Assembly (NCBI GenBank): GCA_900542625.1
Contig: UQOH01000002.1
Span: 1 to 64,000 of the forward strand
Direction of reading: 5' to 3'
Length of the DNA stretch: 64,000 bases
DNA from: an uncultured Fusobacterium sp.
GTDB taxonomy: Bacteria > Fusobacteriota > Fusobacteriia > Fusobacteriales > Fusobacteriaceae
Positions 34,785-42,954 of this stretch are shown here, one piece after another (the stretch's first letter is position 1; each line of letters begins with the position of its first letter). Under the pieces are notes generated by a model. The model did no database searches and was not told the DNA's origin. It worked only from the letters and a program-made list of their open reading frames with translations. The position numbers and the translations under genes were made by a program.

Positions 34785-36440
34785 TTATTTCAAGAACTTT
34801 TCTATATCTTGATCCACTGTTCCTATTCCTTGAATACCAAAGTTTTCAACAAGAACTTTTGCCACATTTGGAGAAAGAAAAGCAGGAAGTGTTGGTCCAA
34901 GATGAATATTTTTTACTCCAAGATACAGTAAAGCAAGAAGAACAATTACAGCTTTCTGCTCATACCATGCAATATTAAAAGCTATTGGAAGTTTGTTTAT
35001 ATCATCAAGCCCGAATACCTCTTTTAATTTCAGAGCTATTACTGCAAGAGAGTAAGAATCATTACATTGTCCTGCATCAAGAACTCTTGGAATTCCATTT
35101 ATATCTCCAAGATTTAATTTGTTGTATCTGTATTTTGCACATCCTGCTGTAAGAATTACAGTATCTTTAGGAAGTTTTTCTGCAAATTCTGTATAGTAAC
35201 TTCTTGATGACATTCTTCCGTCACATCCGCCCATTACAAAGAATTTTTTTATAGCTCCTGATTTTACAGCCTCTACTACTTTGTCTGCAAGAGCTATTAC
35301 CTGATTATGTGCAAACCCGCCGATAATTTCTCCTTTTTCTATCTCTGTTGGAGCTTTACAAGTTTTTGCCATTTCAATTACTTGTGAAAAATCTTTTGTT
35401 CCGTCTTCATTTATTTTTATTCTGTGCCATCCGGGATATCCTGCTGCATTTGTTGTAAACACTTTTCCTTCATATGATGCACCTGCTTTTGGAGGAACAA
35501 TACAATTTGTAGTAAACACAATAGGTCCGTTAAATGTTTCAAATTCCTCTTTTTGTTTCCACCAGGCATTTCCATAGTTTCCTACAAAATGTTTGTATTT
35601 TTTAAATGCCGGATAATAGTGAGCCGGAAGCATTTCAGAGTGAGTATAAACATCTACTCCTGTTCCCTCTGTCTGCTCAAGCAACATCTCTATATCTCTT
35701 AAATCGTGCCCGGAAATTAATATTCCCGGATTTGTTCCAACGCCGATATTAACTTTTGTAATTTCAGGATTTCCATATTTAGATGTGTTTGCCTCATCTA
35801 AAAGAGCCATTGCGTTTACTCCGTATTCTCCTGTTTCAAGAGTAAGTTTTACTAAATCTTCAACTGTAAGAGTGTCGTCCATTGTTGCAAGAAGAGCTTT
35901 TTCTATAAATGCAAATAACTCTTCTTTTGTTTTTCCAAGATTCATTGCATGCTCTGTGTATGCACACATTCCTTTTATACCATAAGTTATAAGTTCTCTT
36001 AATGATTTTATATCTTCATCTTTTGTTCTTAAAACTCCAACTGTTTTTGCCAGCTCCTGCGCCTGTTCGTCACTTTCGTAGTGCCATGTTGTCATTAAAG
36101 TGTTTTCGAATTTTTTATCAAGTTCTGCTCCCATAGAAATTAATTTTGCTTTTACAGATTCTCTTATTTCTATCCCTTTTTTAATCTCTTTTTTAATAGC
36201 ATCATCATCAAAGTTTGCATTTGTAATTGTGATGAACATTGAATTGATTAAATATCTGTTTTCCTCTGCTGTAAGTCTGCTGCTGTCAATTTTTCTAAGC
36301 TGACTTGTATAATTAGCCGCACCTTTTGTTGTGAATATCAATAAATCCTGTAAATCTGATGTGTTTCCAAGTTTTCCGCACACACCTCTCATTGTACAAC
36401 CTTTGTTTCCTGCTGTTTCTTGACATTGATAACAAAACAT
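34785..36440 (-). CDS. hcp: Hydroxylamine reductase / hybrid-cluster protein
   Basis: Cytosolic iron-sulfur protein, 551 residues, linked to NO and hydroxylamine detoxification. The N-terminal cysteines are C3, C6, C15 and C21 (C-x2-C-x8-C-x5-C), the arrangement of class I enzymes of strict anaerobes. Later blocks supply hybrid-cluster ligands: [57 protein letters not shown] and GQCNDSYSL. No hcr reductase gene is next to it. A perfect dyad lies 26 bases before the start and is a likely operator. Confidence 0.95.
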   Translation of the reverse strand: MFCYQCQETAGNKGCTMRGVCGKLGNTSDLQDLLIFTTKGAANYTSQLRKIDSSRLTAEENRYLINSMFITITNANFDDDAIKKEIKKGIEIRESVKAKLISMGAELDKKFENTLMTTWHYESDEQAQELAKTVGVLRTKDEDIKSLRELITYGIKGMCAYTEHAMNLGKTKEELFAFIEKALLATMDDTLTVEDLVKLTLETGEYGVNAMALLDEANTSKYGNPEITKVNIGVGTNPGILISGHDLRDIEMLLEQTEGTGVDVYTHSEMLPAHYYPAFKKYKHFVGNYGNAWWKQKEEFETFNGPIVFTTNCIVPPKAGASYEGKVFTTNAAGYPGWHRIKINEDGTKDFSQVIEMAKTCKAPTEIEKGEIIGGFAHNQVIALADKVVEAVKSGAIKKFFVMGGCDGRMSSRSYYTEFAEKLPKDTVILTAGCAKYRYNKLNLGDINGIPRVLDAGQCNDSYSLAVIALKLKEVFGLDDINKLPIAFNIAWYEQKAVIVLLALLYLGVKNIHLGPTLPAFLSPNVAKVLVENFGIQGIGTVDQDIEKFLK

Positions 36441-36466
36441 ATATACCCTCCTTTAAAAAAATTATC

Positions 36467-36485
36467 TATAACAGTAACTGTTATA
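36467..36485 (-). promoter_or_regulatory. Perfect dyad upstream of hcp
   Basis: TATAACAGTAACTGTTATA is a perfect 9+1+9 inverted repeat, 26 bases before the hcp ATG. It does not match the HcpR, NorR or NsrR consensus patterns that I know. Position and symmetry indicate a repressor or activator site for hcp. Confidence 0.6.
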
Positions 36486-36492
36486 TTTTATT

Positions 36493-36656
36493 AATATGAG
36501 AATAAAATTATCGAGATTAAAAATATCTGCGTAGTTTATGCAGTGAGTTCATCGTAAAAAACGATATGTTTGAGCTGAAAGCGAGTTTATCGTTTTTAGA
36601 TGAATGAGCAATATAAACAGCTGATATTTTTACGAAGAGAATTTTATTCTCATATT
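36493..36656 (+). repeat. Dispersed structured repeat, copy R4
   Basis: Perfect 17-bp terminal inverted repeat: AATATGAGAATAAAATT (36493-36509) and AATTTTATTCTCATATT (36640-36656). It contains ATTAAAAATATC, the hairpin CTGCGTAGTTTATGCAG, and an inner arm pairing TTCATCG..AAAAACGAT with ATCGTTTTTAGATGAA, then AGCTGATATTTTT. The inner arm is nearly identical to copy R5. It lies upstream of hcp and downstream of tsaB. Confidence 0.88.
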
Positions 36657-36674
36657 TAAGTTAATTTTGTTTTG

Positions 36675-36690
36675 TGATATTATAATATCA
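36675..36690. promoter_or_regulatory. 16-bp perfect palindrome between tsaB terminator and R4
   Basis: TGATATTATAATATCA is fully self-complementary and includes TATAAT on both strands. It could be a promoter -10 embedded in an operator for the downstream hcp, or a chance AT-rich palindrome. Confidence 0.35.
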
Positions 36691-36694
36691 TCAA

Positions 36695-36729
36695 AAAATA
36701 AAAAATTCGGTAACACTTGTTACCGAATT
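36695..36729 (-). terminator. Terminator after tsaB
   Basis: On the minus strand AATTCGGTAAC pairs perfectly with GTTACCGAATT around a four-base loop, followed by TTTTTATTTTTTG. It ends the rfaE2-tsaE-tsaB operon about 44 bases after the tsaB stop. Confidence 0.9.
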
Positions 36730-36772
36730 AGACTCTTTATTCTTTTAATAGTTTGAATTTATCTCCAAATTT

Positions 36773-37456
36773 TTACTGGTTTTTCTTATCTTTTTCTCTT
36801 TCTGCCTGTGCTTTGCTAAGATAGAAAGGTTCAAGAGTATATAAATTATCCTCTGCCTCTATTCCTATCTCTCCTATTACAGCAGCTCTTGGAAGACTTA
36901 ATGACTTCATTGCAAATTTAGCATTTTCTCCCATGACTTCTTTTATAAGTTCAGAATATTTTATTGCTCCGTCTCCCATGAAAAGAATTTTTCTGTCTTT
37001 TTTGTCTTCAAGATATTCTCTTATCTCTCCGACTCCATACTCATCTTTTCTTACGATTTTTCCATTTTCATATTTGTAACAGCAGTAATATCCTCTCTCT
37101 TTTCTTGCATCTATTATAGGTATTATTTCACAATCTGTTTCTGCTGCTCCGTGGGCTATTGCATCAAGCTCATTTATCCCTGCTATTGTTTTTCCTGTTG
37201 AATATGCAAGTCCTTTTGCAGCAGCAACACCTATTCTTATCCCTGTAAAAGATCCGGGACCAATGCTCACTGCAAATTTATCTACATCCTGTATAGTTTT
37301 TTCTGTCAGTTTCAAAAGATTATCTATTGCAACCATAATATTTTCAGAATGTGTTTTTTTAATATTTATGCTTATCTCTCCAACAAGCCCTGATTCACTT
37401 GAATATAAAGCAACAGTTCCTGCATTTGTAGATGTATCAATTGCTAAAATCAACAT
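36773..37456 (-). CDS. tsaB: tRNA t6A synthesis protein TsaB
   Basis: A 227-residue ASKHA-fold scaffold protein of the t6A37 threonylcarbamoyl transfer complex. It begins MLILAIDTSTNAGTVAL and has AVSIGPGSFTGIRIGVAAAKGLAYS, typical of TsaB rather than the catalytic TsaD. The start overlaps the tsaE 3' end by 20 bases. tsaD and tsaC are not in the window. Confidence 0.94.
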   Translation of the reverse strand: MLILAIDTSTNAGTVALYSSESGLVGEISINIKKTHSENIMVAIDNLLKLTEKTIQDVDKFAVSIGPGSFTGIRIGVAAAKGLAYSTGKTIAGINELDAIAHGAAETDCEIIPIIDARKERGYYCCYKYENGKIVRKDEYGVGEIREYLEDKKDRKILFMGDGAIKYSELIKEVMGENAKFAMKSLSLPRAAVIGEIGIEAEDNLYTLEPFYLSKAQAEREKDKKNQ

Positions 37457-37901
37457 ACTCTAACATCTCCTTTTCTTTCTCTTGGTTTCCAACATATTCA
37501 AGTGATACTTTTCTTGTTTCATCACCGTCATATTCTAAGTTTATCTGTATATATTCTTTAGGAAGTTCTGACTGAATAATATCTGCCCATTCTATAAGCA
37601 TTACTCCGTCTCCTCCAAGATAATCTTCATATCCCACTTCATAAATCTCTTCAGGTTCTCCCAGTCTGTACACATCAAAATGGTAAAGAGGAAGTCTTCC
37701 TGAAAAATATTCAAGAACATAGTTGAAAGTAGGACTCTTAAGATTTTCTGTTACTCCAAGAGTTTGTGCAAATTTCTTTGTAAAAGTAGTTTTCCCTGTT
37801 CCAAGGTCACCTATAAGGGCTACTATATCCCCTGCTTTTACATATTCTGCAAGTTTTTCTGCAAGTCTGTCTATCTCTTTAAAGTTCATTGTTTTTTTCA
37901 T
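37437..37901 (-). CDS. tsaE: tRNA t6A synthesis ATPase TsaE
   Basis: A 154-residue P-loop ATPase that supports turnover of the TsaB-TsaD complex. Walker A is GDLGTGKTTFTK, followed by LKSPTFNYVLEY and HFDVYRLGEPEEIYEVGYEDYL, then LIEWADII. It lies between rfaE2 (10 bases upstream) and tsaB (overlap). Confidence 0.95.
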   Translation of the reverse strand: MKKTMNFKEIDRLAEKLAEYVKAGDIVALIGDLGTGKTTFTKKFAQTLGVTENLKSPTFNYVLEYFSGRLPLYHFDVYRLGEPEEIYEVGYEDYLGGDGVMLIEWADIIQSELPKEYIQINLEYDGDETRKVSLEYVGNQEKEKEMLEYVDFSN

Positions 37902-37911
37902 ATTTTCACCA

Positions 37912-38373
37912 TTATCCTTGGATTTTTTTTACAATATTAGTAGTAGATTTTCCTTCAATAAATGTAAGGATTCTTACCTCTCCTCCATAACTTTCCACAA
38001 CCTTAGTTTCAGGAAGATCATCTTTTGTATAATCTCCTCCCTTCACATGAATAGAAGGTTTTAAATCCCCTATTAAACTTTCAGGTGTATCCTCTTCAAA
38101 TATTACTGCATAATCAACAGCTTTTAATCCGCAAAGCATCTCTGCTCTGTCATATTGATTGTTGATTGGTCTTGACTCACCTTTTAATCTTTTTACAGAG
38201 GCATCAGAGTTTACTCCTACTATAAGAACGTCTCCCTGTCTTTTTGCCTCGTTTAAATATCTTAAATGTCCCACATGAAGTATATCAAAACAACCATTTG
38301 TAAAAACAACTGCCTTATTCTGCTTTTTTAATTCTTCAACTAATTTTTTTCCAAATTCTCTGTCTACAAGCAC
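37912..38373 (-). CDS. rfaE2: D-glycero-beta-D-manno-heptose 1-phosphate adenylyltransferase
   Basis: A 153-residue nucleotidyltransferase that makes ADP-heptose for the LPS inner core. FTNGCFDILHVGHLRYLNEAK holds the HxGH motif (33-36), and IVGVNSDASVKRLKG and the late GKSTTNIVKKI complete the pattern. It is the stand-alone adenylyltransferase half of E. coli HldE. The start is GTG with GGAGG seven bases before it. It leads the tsaE-tsaB operon and shows that the organism makes heptose-containing LPS. Confidence 0.92.
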   Translation of the reverse strand: MLVDREFGKKLVEELKKQNKAVVFTNGCFDILHVGHLRYLNEAKRQGDVLIVGVNSDASVKRLKGESRPINNQYDRAEMLCGLKAVDYAVIFEEDTPESLIGDLKPSIHVKGGDYTKDDLPETKVVESYGGEVRILTFIEGKSTTNIVKKIQG

Positions 38374-38650
38374 GAAAATCCTCCTGAATATCTTTTATTT
38401 TATTCTACAATTTTACACCATTTTTTATATTATATCAATAGTTCTATACTCCATATTCCTTTTATTTACTTTTTTATTTTTTTACAATAATATTGTTTTT
38501 CTTTTCATCTGTTATATTCAAAATTAAAAATTATTGCTTTTTTATAATTTTTTCTTTATTTTTTGTAAAAATTAAGGTACTATAATAGAAACAATATCTT
38601 TATTATCGATAATTGTTATTTTACTTATTTATTTCAAGGGAGGTTACAGA

Positions 38651-39481
38651 ATGGAAAAATTACTGGAACTTGGTTTTAAAAAAATTGGTGCATGGAAAAA
38701 ATCTGAAAAAAATCTATCTTTCGAACTGTCTGAGTTTAAAGATTCTACAGACATAATTTTTGCTTTTGTTCAGGATTCCACTGTTGTATATATGGCTGCA
38801 GCTGACGGAAATTTTGAAACTTTTTTAACTTCTTATATAAATCCTTCCAATATCGACCTTGATAAAATAGGAGTTAAAAATTCTCTGCTGAAAAGTTTAG
38901 ATGATAAAGAGATTTCTATTTATGCTTTAAAAAATAAAAAATGGTTTGGACTTGCAGCAAAGTTTTCTTCTCTTGAAATCGCAAATATTATAAAAGAAAT
39001 AAATCCATCTTGGAATTCAGACGATTTAAAAAACCGTATGAAAAATATTGTTGGAAAAGACAGAAATGCTGTTTTGAAATCTGAAAAAGAGAAAGAAAAG
39101 GAAAAAGAGCTTGAACAAAAAGCTGCTGAAGAGGCTGCTGCTCAAGGAGTTGAGCCTCCTGTTAAAAAAGAAAAAACTAAAAAAGTTTATGAATCATATA
39201 TTTTCATTCTTGGAAAAAGCTACTACGACAGAGGTTTCTTTAATCTGAAAACTTCTTATTCACACCTTGTTGGCGACGATAAAACTGATATTCAGATTGT
39301 TGTAGGAGAAAAACAGAGTATCCCCGGAAAAATAAGCAGAACTGCTAATGTTTCAAATACTGCAAGAATTATAGGGAACAAAGCTCTTAAAATGTGGTTC
39401 CAGGAAAATGCAAAAATTAATGGTGAATTAAGAATAACATTTATTTCTAAGAAAAAAATAAAATTAGAAGTTTTAGAGTAA
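38651..39481 (+). CDS. Degenerate GIY-YIG-like protein of unknown function
   Basis: A 276-residue plus-strand gene, starting after GGGAGG. Residues 1-95 follow the plan of GIY-YIG nucleases as I know it: LLELGFKKIGAW, then IIFAFV (35-40), VVYMAAADG (45-53), INPSN and VKNSLL. The second strand normally reads YIGKT and is followed by a catalytic Arg; here those positions read YMAAA and FETFL, so the active site seems lost. A charged coiled-coil linker (about 140-178) leads to a second domain (180-276), with YYDRGFFNLKTSY and RTANVSNTARIIGNKALKMWF, which resembles the partner domain of such nucleases. A non-catalytic nucleic-acid-binding role is inferred. A TATAAT lies at 38581. Confidence 0.6.
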   Translation: MEKLLELGFKKIGAWKKSEKNLSFELSEFKDSTDIIFAFVQDSTVVYMAAADGNFETFLTSYINPSNIDLDKIGVKNSLLKSLDDKEISIYALKNKKWFGLAAKFSSLEIANIIKEINPSWNSDDLKNRMKNIVGKDRNAVLKSEKEKEKEKELEQKAAEEAAAQGVEPPVKKEKTKKVYESYIFILGKSYYDRGFFNLKTSYSHLVGDDKTDIQIVVGEKQSIPGKISRTANVSNTARIIGNKALKMWFQENAKINGELRITFISKKKIKLEVLE

Positions 39482-39489
39482 AAATAAAT

Positions 39490-39637
39490 AAAAAATTCTC
39501 TCTATTAAAAATATCTGCGTAATTTATGCAGTGAGTTCATCGTAAAAAACGATATGTCTGAGCTGAAAGCGAGTTTATCGTTTTTAGATGAATGAACAAT
39601 ATAAATAGCTGATATTTTTTCCAAGAGAGAATTTTTT
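39490..39637 (+). repeat. Dispersed structured repeat, copy R5
   Basis: Perfect 14-bp terminal inverted repeat: AAAAAATTCTCTCT (39490-39503) and AGAGAGAATTTTTT (39624-39637). It has the same core (ATTAAAAATATC plus CTGCGTAATTTATGCAG) and an inner arm nearly identical to R4, closing with AGCTGATATTTTTT. It occupies the whole gap between the convergent unknown gene and upp, where the T-rich arms could serve as a terminator on both strands. Confidence 0.88.
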
Positions 39638-39651
39638 TATTATTTTATAAT

Positions 39652-40278
39652 TTATTTAGTTCCGAATATTCTGTCTCCGCAGTCTCCAAGTCCCGGAACA
39701 ATATACCCCTGCTCATTTAAGCACTCATCTATTTTTGCAGTATAGATAGGTACATCTGGATGAGCCTCCTGAACTTTAGCCACACCTTCCGGAGCTGATA
39801 TTAAACACATAAATGTTATATCTTTTACTCCTCTTTCTTTTAAGTAATCAATAGCATATATTGCTGATCCACCAGTTGCCAGCATTGGATCTACTAATAT
39901 AACCTTTCTGTCTTTAATATCTACAGGAAGTTTACAATAATAGTAAACAGGCTGTAAAGTTTCTTCATTTCTGTACACTCCTATATGCCCTATTTTTGCT
40001 GTTGGAATTAATGAAAGTATTCCATCAACCATTCCAAGCCCTGCTCTTAAAATAGGAACTATTGCAACAGCTTTATCTTTTAAGATTCCTGCTCTTGTTT
40101 TCATTATTGGAGTTTCCACTTCAATCTCTTCAAGTTCTAAATCTTTTGTTGTTTCATAAATCATAAGCTTTGCTATCTCATTCAGATTTTCTCTGAAAGT
40201 TTTAGTATCAGTGTTCTTATCTCTTAAGTAAGTCAGTTTATGCTCAATTAAAGGATGTTTAATTTCTACAACTGCCAT
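39652..40278 (-). CDS. upp: Uracil phosphoribosyltransferase
   Basis: Cytosolic pyrimidine-salvage enzyme making UMP from uracil and PRPP, 208 residues. The PRPP-binding block is [34 protein letters not shown] and the C-terminal [13 protein letters not shown] are conserved in Upp. It is preceded by rpmE and its terminator, so it probably has its own promoter within 40279-40303 or is reached by read-through. Confidence 0.96.
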   Translation of the reverse strand: MAVVEIKHPLIEHKLTYLRDKNTDTKTFRENLNEIAKLMIYETTKDLELEEIEVETPIMKTRAGILKDKAVAIVPILRAGLGMVDGILSLIPTAKIGHIGVYRNEETLQPVYYYCKLPVDIKDRKVILVDPMLATGGSAIYAIDYLKERGVKDITFMCLISAPEGVAKVQEAHPDVPIYTAKIDECLNEQGYIVPGLGDCGDRIFGTK

Positions 40279-40303
40279 AATTTTACCTCCTAAATTGTTT
40301 TAT

Positions 40304-40333
40304 TATAAAAAAACAGGACGTTTGTCCTGTTTC
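40304..40333 (-). terminator. Terminator after rpmE
   Basis: On the minus strand AAACAGGAC pairs perfectly with GTCCTGTTT around a four-base loop, followed by TTTTATAATA. It abuts the rpmE stop. Confidence 0.85.
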
Positions 40334-40540
40334 TTATTTGATATTGTATTTTTTGTTGAATTTGTCAACTCTACCAGCTGTATCTAAGAATTTAGCTTTT
40401 CCTGTGTAGAATGGATGACATTTTGAACAAACAGCAACTTTAAGGTCACCTTTTGCATATGTAGATCTTGTTTCGAATTTTTCTCCACAAGTACATTCAA
40501 CTGTTACAACTTTGTAATCAGGATGTATTCCTTTTCTCAT
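40334..40540 (-). CDS. rpmE: 50S ribosomal protein L31, zinc-binding type
   Basis: A 68-residue ribosomal protein beginning [12 protein letters not shown]. Cysteines 16, 18, 38 and 41 (ECTCGE and [12 protein letters not shown]) mark the zinc-containing (C+) form. The C-terminus [15 protein letters not shown] block is typical. Promoter TTGCAA-N17-TAAAAT lies at 40586-40614. Confidence 0.96.
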   Translation of the reverse strand: MRKGIHPDYKVVTVECTCGEKFETRSTYAKGDLKVAVCSKCHPFYTGKAKFLDTAGRVDKFNKKYNIK

Positions 40541-40585
40541 TCTGTTTCACCGTCCTTCGATAATTAACTTATAAATTCACAAAGC

Positions 40586-40614
40586 ATTTTATCATGTTTT
40601 TAATGTTTTTGCAA
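40586..40614 (-). promoter_or_regulatory. Promoter of rpmE
   Basis: On the minus strand TTGCAA (40614-40609), a 17-base spacer, TAAAAT (40591-40586). Between here and pbpC there is also a short palindrome ACAGAGAACTCTGT (40654-40667) of unknown meaning. Confidence 0.6.
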
Positions 40615-40695
40615 CCATTTTTATTTACTTTTATAAAATTTCTCCTTCTTAATACAGAGAACTCTGTCTGGAGCGGCTTTTCAAGATTTTTAAAA

Positions 40696-42954
40696 TTATT
40701 TTTTAACAACTTCAAATTTCACTTTTATAGTTTCACCGTTTTCCGCTGCTGCTGTTATTTCATATTTTCCCTCTTTAAGATTAAAGCTTTTCTCTTTTTC
40801 TTTTCCTCTGCCGATATATTCCTTGTTAACATACCAGTAAAGTTCCTGATTTTTAAGGTTAGCCGTTTTTACTATAACACTTTTTTCTCCATCAAAATCT
40901 TTAGGAATAATTATTTTTAAATTATCAGAAGGATATATAAATTTTATTGTTTTTTTATTTACTCTGCTGTTAAATATATTTGAAATATCCAGATTTTCCC
41001 TTACAAAATAGTTTATAACCTCAATAGGATATGTAAGGATAATTTTTTCTTTTCTCTCTGCAAAGTCAGGACTTCTCGAATCAATCTCTTCCCCTCTGCT
41101 GTTTACAAAAATCTTTTTATAATAAGGAGATGTTCTCAAAGGTTTTGCACTTTCAGGATATAATATCTCTTTTGATAAAACATCATATTTCAGCCTGTAT
41201 CCTGTCTCTGAATCAACTTTTATTTTTATCAGATCATCAGGCTCTGCAAATTCTTTTTCTCCCTTTGGAAGAATCTTAAAAATATTAAAAAGCAGATTTC
41301 CGGCACTGAACACTCCTGTAAGATTAGGGTTTCCCTCTCCTGTAAAATTTCCTGTCCACACAATTACAGTCCATTTTGGAGTTATTCCTGCTGCCCAGCC
41401 GTCACGGCGTCCATGGCTCGTTCCTGTTTTCCATGAAATTGGATTTTTCTCCCTGTAAAATCTTTCTATTCCCGGTCTTTCCAATTCTTTTATAGTTGAT
41501 GCTGTAAGATATGCTGCACCTTTGGAAATAAGCTGCTCTCCTTTTTCATCAGGCTGGTTTTTTATATATTTCAAATTTTTAAAATTTCCATAATTTGCAA
41601 GCCCTGCATAAAGTTTTCCAATATTCTCCATACTCAATTCTTTTGTTCCCAGAATCAAAGAAAGCCCATATCTTGAATAATCCGTATCTGCAAATCCCAG
41701 TACCTCTTTTAAAAAGAAAAAGAATCTGTCCTCTCCATACTCTTTCAAAAGCTGTACAAAAGGAATATTCAACGATTTTATAAGAGCATCTTTCATTTCC
41801 ACCATACCATAATATTTTTTATTGGCATTCTGGGGACTGAAATTTGAAAAATACAAAGGAACATCGGGAACTTTCGACTGAGGTGCAATTATTCCTTCAT
41901 CTATTGATTTTGCATACAAAAAGGGTTTCAGTATAGAACCGGGAGATCTTAAAGCTGTAACTGCATCTACCTGTCCGTTTCTGCTGAAATCATAAAAATT
42001 CTGTGAACCTGCATATACTTTTACTTCATATGTCTTATTATCAATAATAAGTGCTGCTGCATTATTTATTCCCTGTGTCTTTAAAAATTCAGAATAATCT
42101 TTTACAATTTTCTCTGTCTTTTCCTGCAGCTCACTGTTGATTGTACTTGTTATTATTTTATCACTGTTTTCATTTATAAGGCGTCTTACAAGGTGAGGAG
42201 CAAGAGATTTGAAAGCATATCTTTTTTCAGGTATAGGCTCTTTAAGAGAAAGCCTGTACTGCCTTTCATCAATTATATTTTTGTCATACATCTTTTTTAA
42301 AAGGCTGTTTCTCTTGTTTATAAGTTTCTCCCTGTTTTTTTCCACACTCATAAGCCCGGGAGAATTTGGAAGAACAGCAAGAAGTGCTGACTCTGCCCAA
42401 GTAAGTTCCTTTGGATTTTTTTGAAAATACATATATGAGGCTGTTTTATATCCTACAATATTTCCTCCATATGGAACATTGTTAAGATACATGAGAAATA
42501 TTTCATCTTTTGAATAATATCTTTCAAGTTTTAAAGCATGTACCATCTCTTTATATTTATTAAAATAGCTTCTTTCTTTAGGTTCAAGTGCTTTGGCTGT
42601 CTGCATTGTAATTGTGCTTGCACCTGTTCTTCTTCCCTCAAAAATATTATCTTTCAATGCTCTGACAACAGCAGAAAAATCTATTCCGTGATGTTTATAA
42701 AAATCTTTATCTTCAAATGTCATTACTGCTGTTTTAAGTTTTTCCGGAATTATATCTGTGCTTTTCAAATGCCACTGCTCATTTTTGTTAAGATATACTC
42801 CGATTATATTTCCTTTATCATCAAGGACAGATACACTGTATCTGTCCTCGAAAATTTTCTCTGTATTTTTTACATTAAATCCTGCATAAATTCCACTTGT
42901 GATAATAACAATAACAGCTGTTAAAAACAAAACTGCTCTGTATATTATTTTCAT
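40696..42954 (-). CDS. pbpC: Penicillin-binding protein 1C
   Basis: Bifunctional peptidoglycan synthase, 752 residues. An N-terminal anchor (about 5-25) precedes the GT51 glycosyltransferase domain (AVMTFEDKDFYKHHGIDFSA; GASTITMQTAKALEP). The transpeptidase domain has SPGSILKPFLY and KTGTSHGRRDGWAAG, and a C-terminal BiPBP_C-type beta domain is at about 670-752. Its ATG overlaps the stop of the alpha-2-macroglobulin gene (TAATG). The pair yfhM-pbpC is conserved in many bacteria and is thought to combine periplasmic protease trapping with cell-wall repair. Confidence 0.95.
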   Translation of the reverse strand: MKIIYRAVLFLTAVIVIITSGIYAGFNVKNTEKIFEDRYSVSVLDDKGNIIGVYLNKNEQWHLKSTDIIPEKLKTAVMTFEDKDFYKHHGIDFSAVVRALKDNIFEGRRTGASTITMQTAKALEPKERSYFNKYKEMVHALKLERYYSKDEIFLMYLNNVPYGGNIVGYKTASYMYFQKNPKELTWAESALLAVLPNSPGLMSVEKNREKLINKRNSLLKKMYDKNIIDERQYRLSLKEPIPEKRYAFKSLAPHLVRRLINENSDKIITSTINSELQEKTEKIVKDYSEFLKTQGINNAAALIIDNKTYEVKVYAGSQNFYDFSRNGQVDAVTALRSPGSILKPFLYAKSIDEGIIAPQSKVPDVPLYFSNFSPQNANKKYYGMVEMKDALIKSLNIPFVQLLKEYGEDRFFFFLKEVLGFADTDYSRYGLSLILGTKELSMENIGKLYAGLANYGNFKNLKYIKNQPDEKGEQLISKGAAYLTASTIKELERPGIERFYREKNPISWKTGTSHGRRDGWAAGITPKWTVIVWTGNFTGEGNPNLTGVFSAGNLLFNIFKILPKGEKEFAEPDDLIKIKVDSETGYRLKYDVLSKEILYPESAKPLRTSPYYKKIFVNSRGEEIDSRSPDFAERKEKIILTYPIEVINYFVRENLDISNIFNSRVNKKTIKFIYPSDNLKIIIPKDFDGEKSVIVKTANLKNQELYWYVNKEYIGRGKEKEKSFNLKEGKYEITAAAENGETIKVKFEVVKK

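Noticed and set aside
36675..36690. Strong claim that the TGATATTATAATATCA palindrome is an operator
   Set aside because: AT-rich palindromes are frequent by chance in this DNA and no -35 element fits; kept only as a low-confidence site.
40654..40667. ACAGAGAACTCTGT as terminator of rpmE or pbpC
   Set aside because: It has only six-base arms, no T-run, and lies upstream of both transcript ends.
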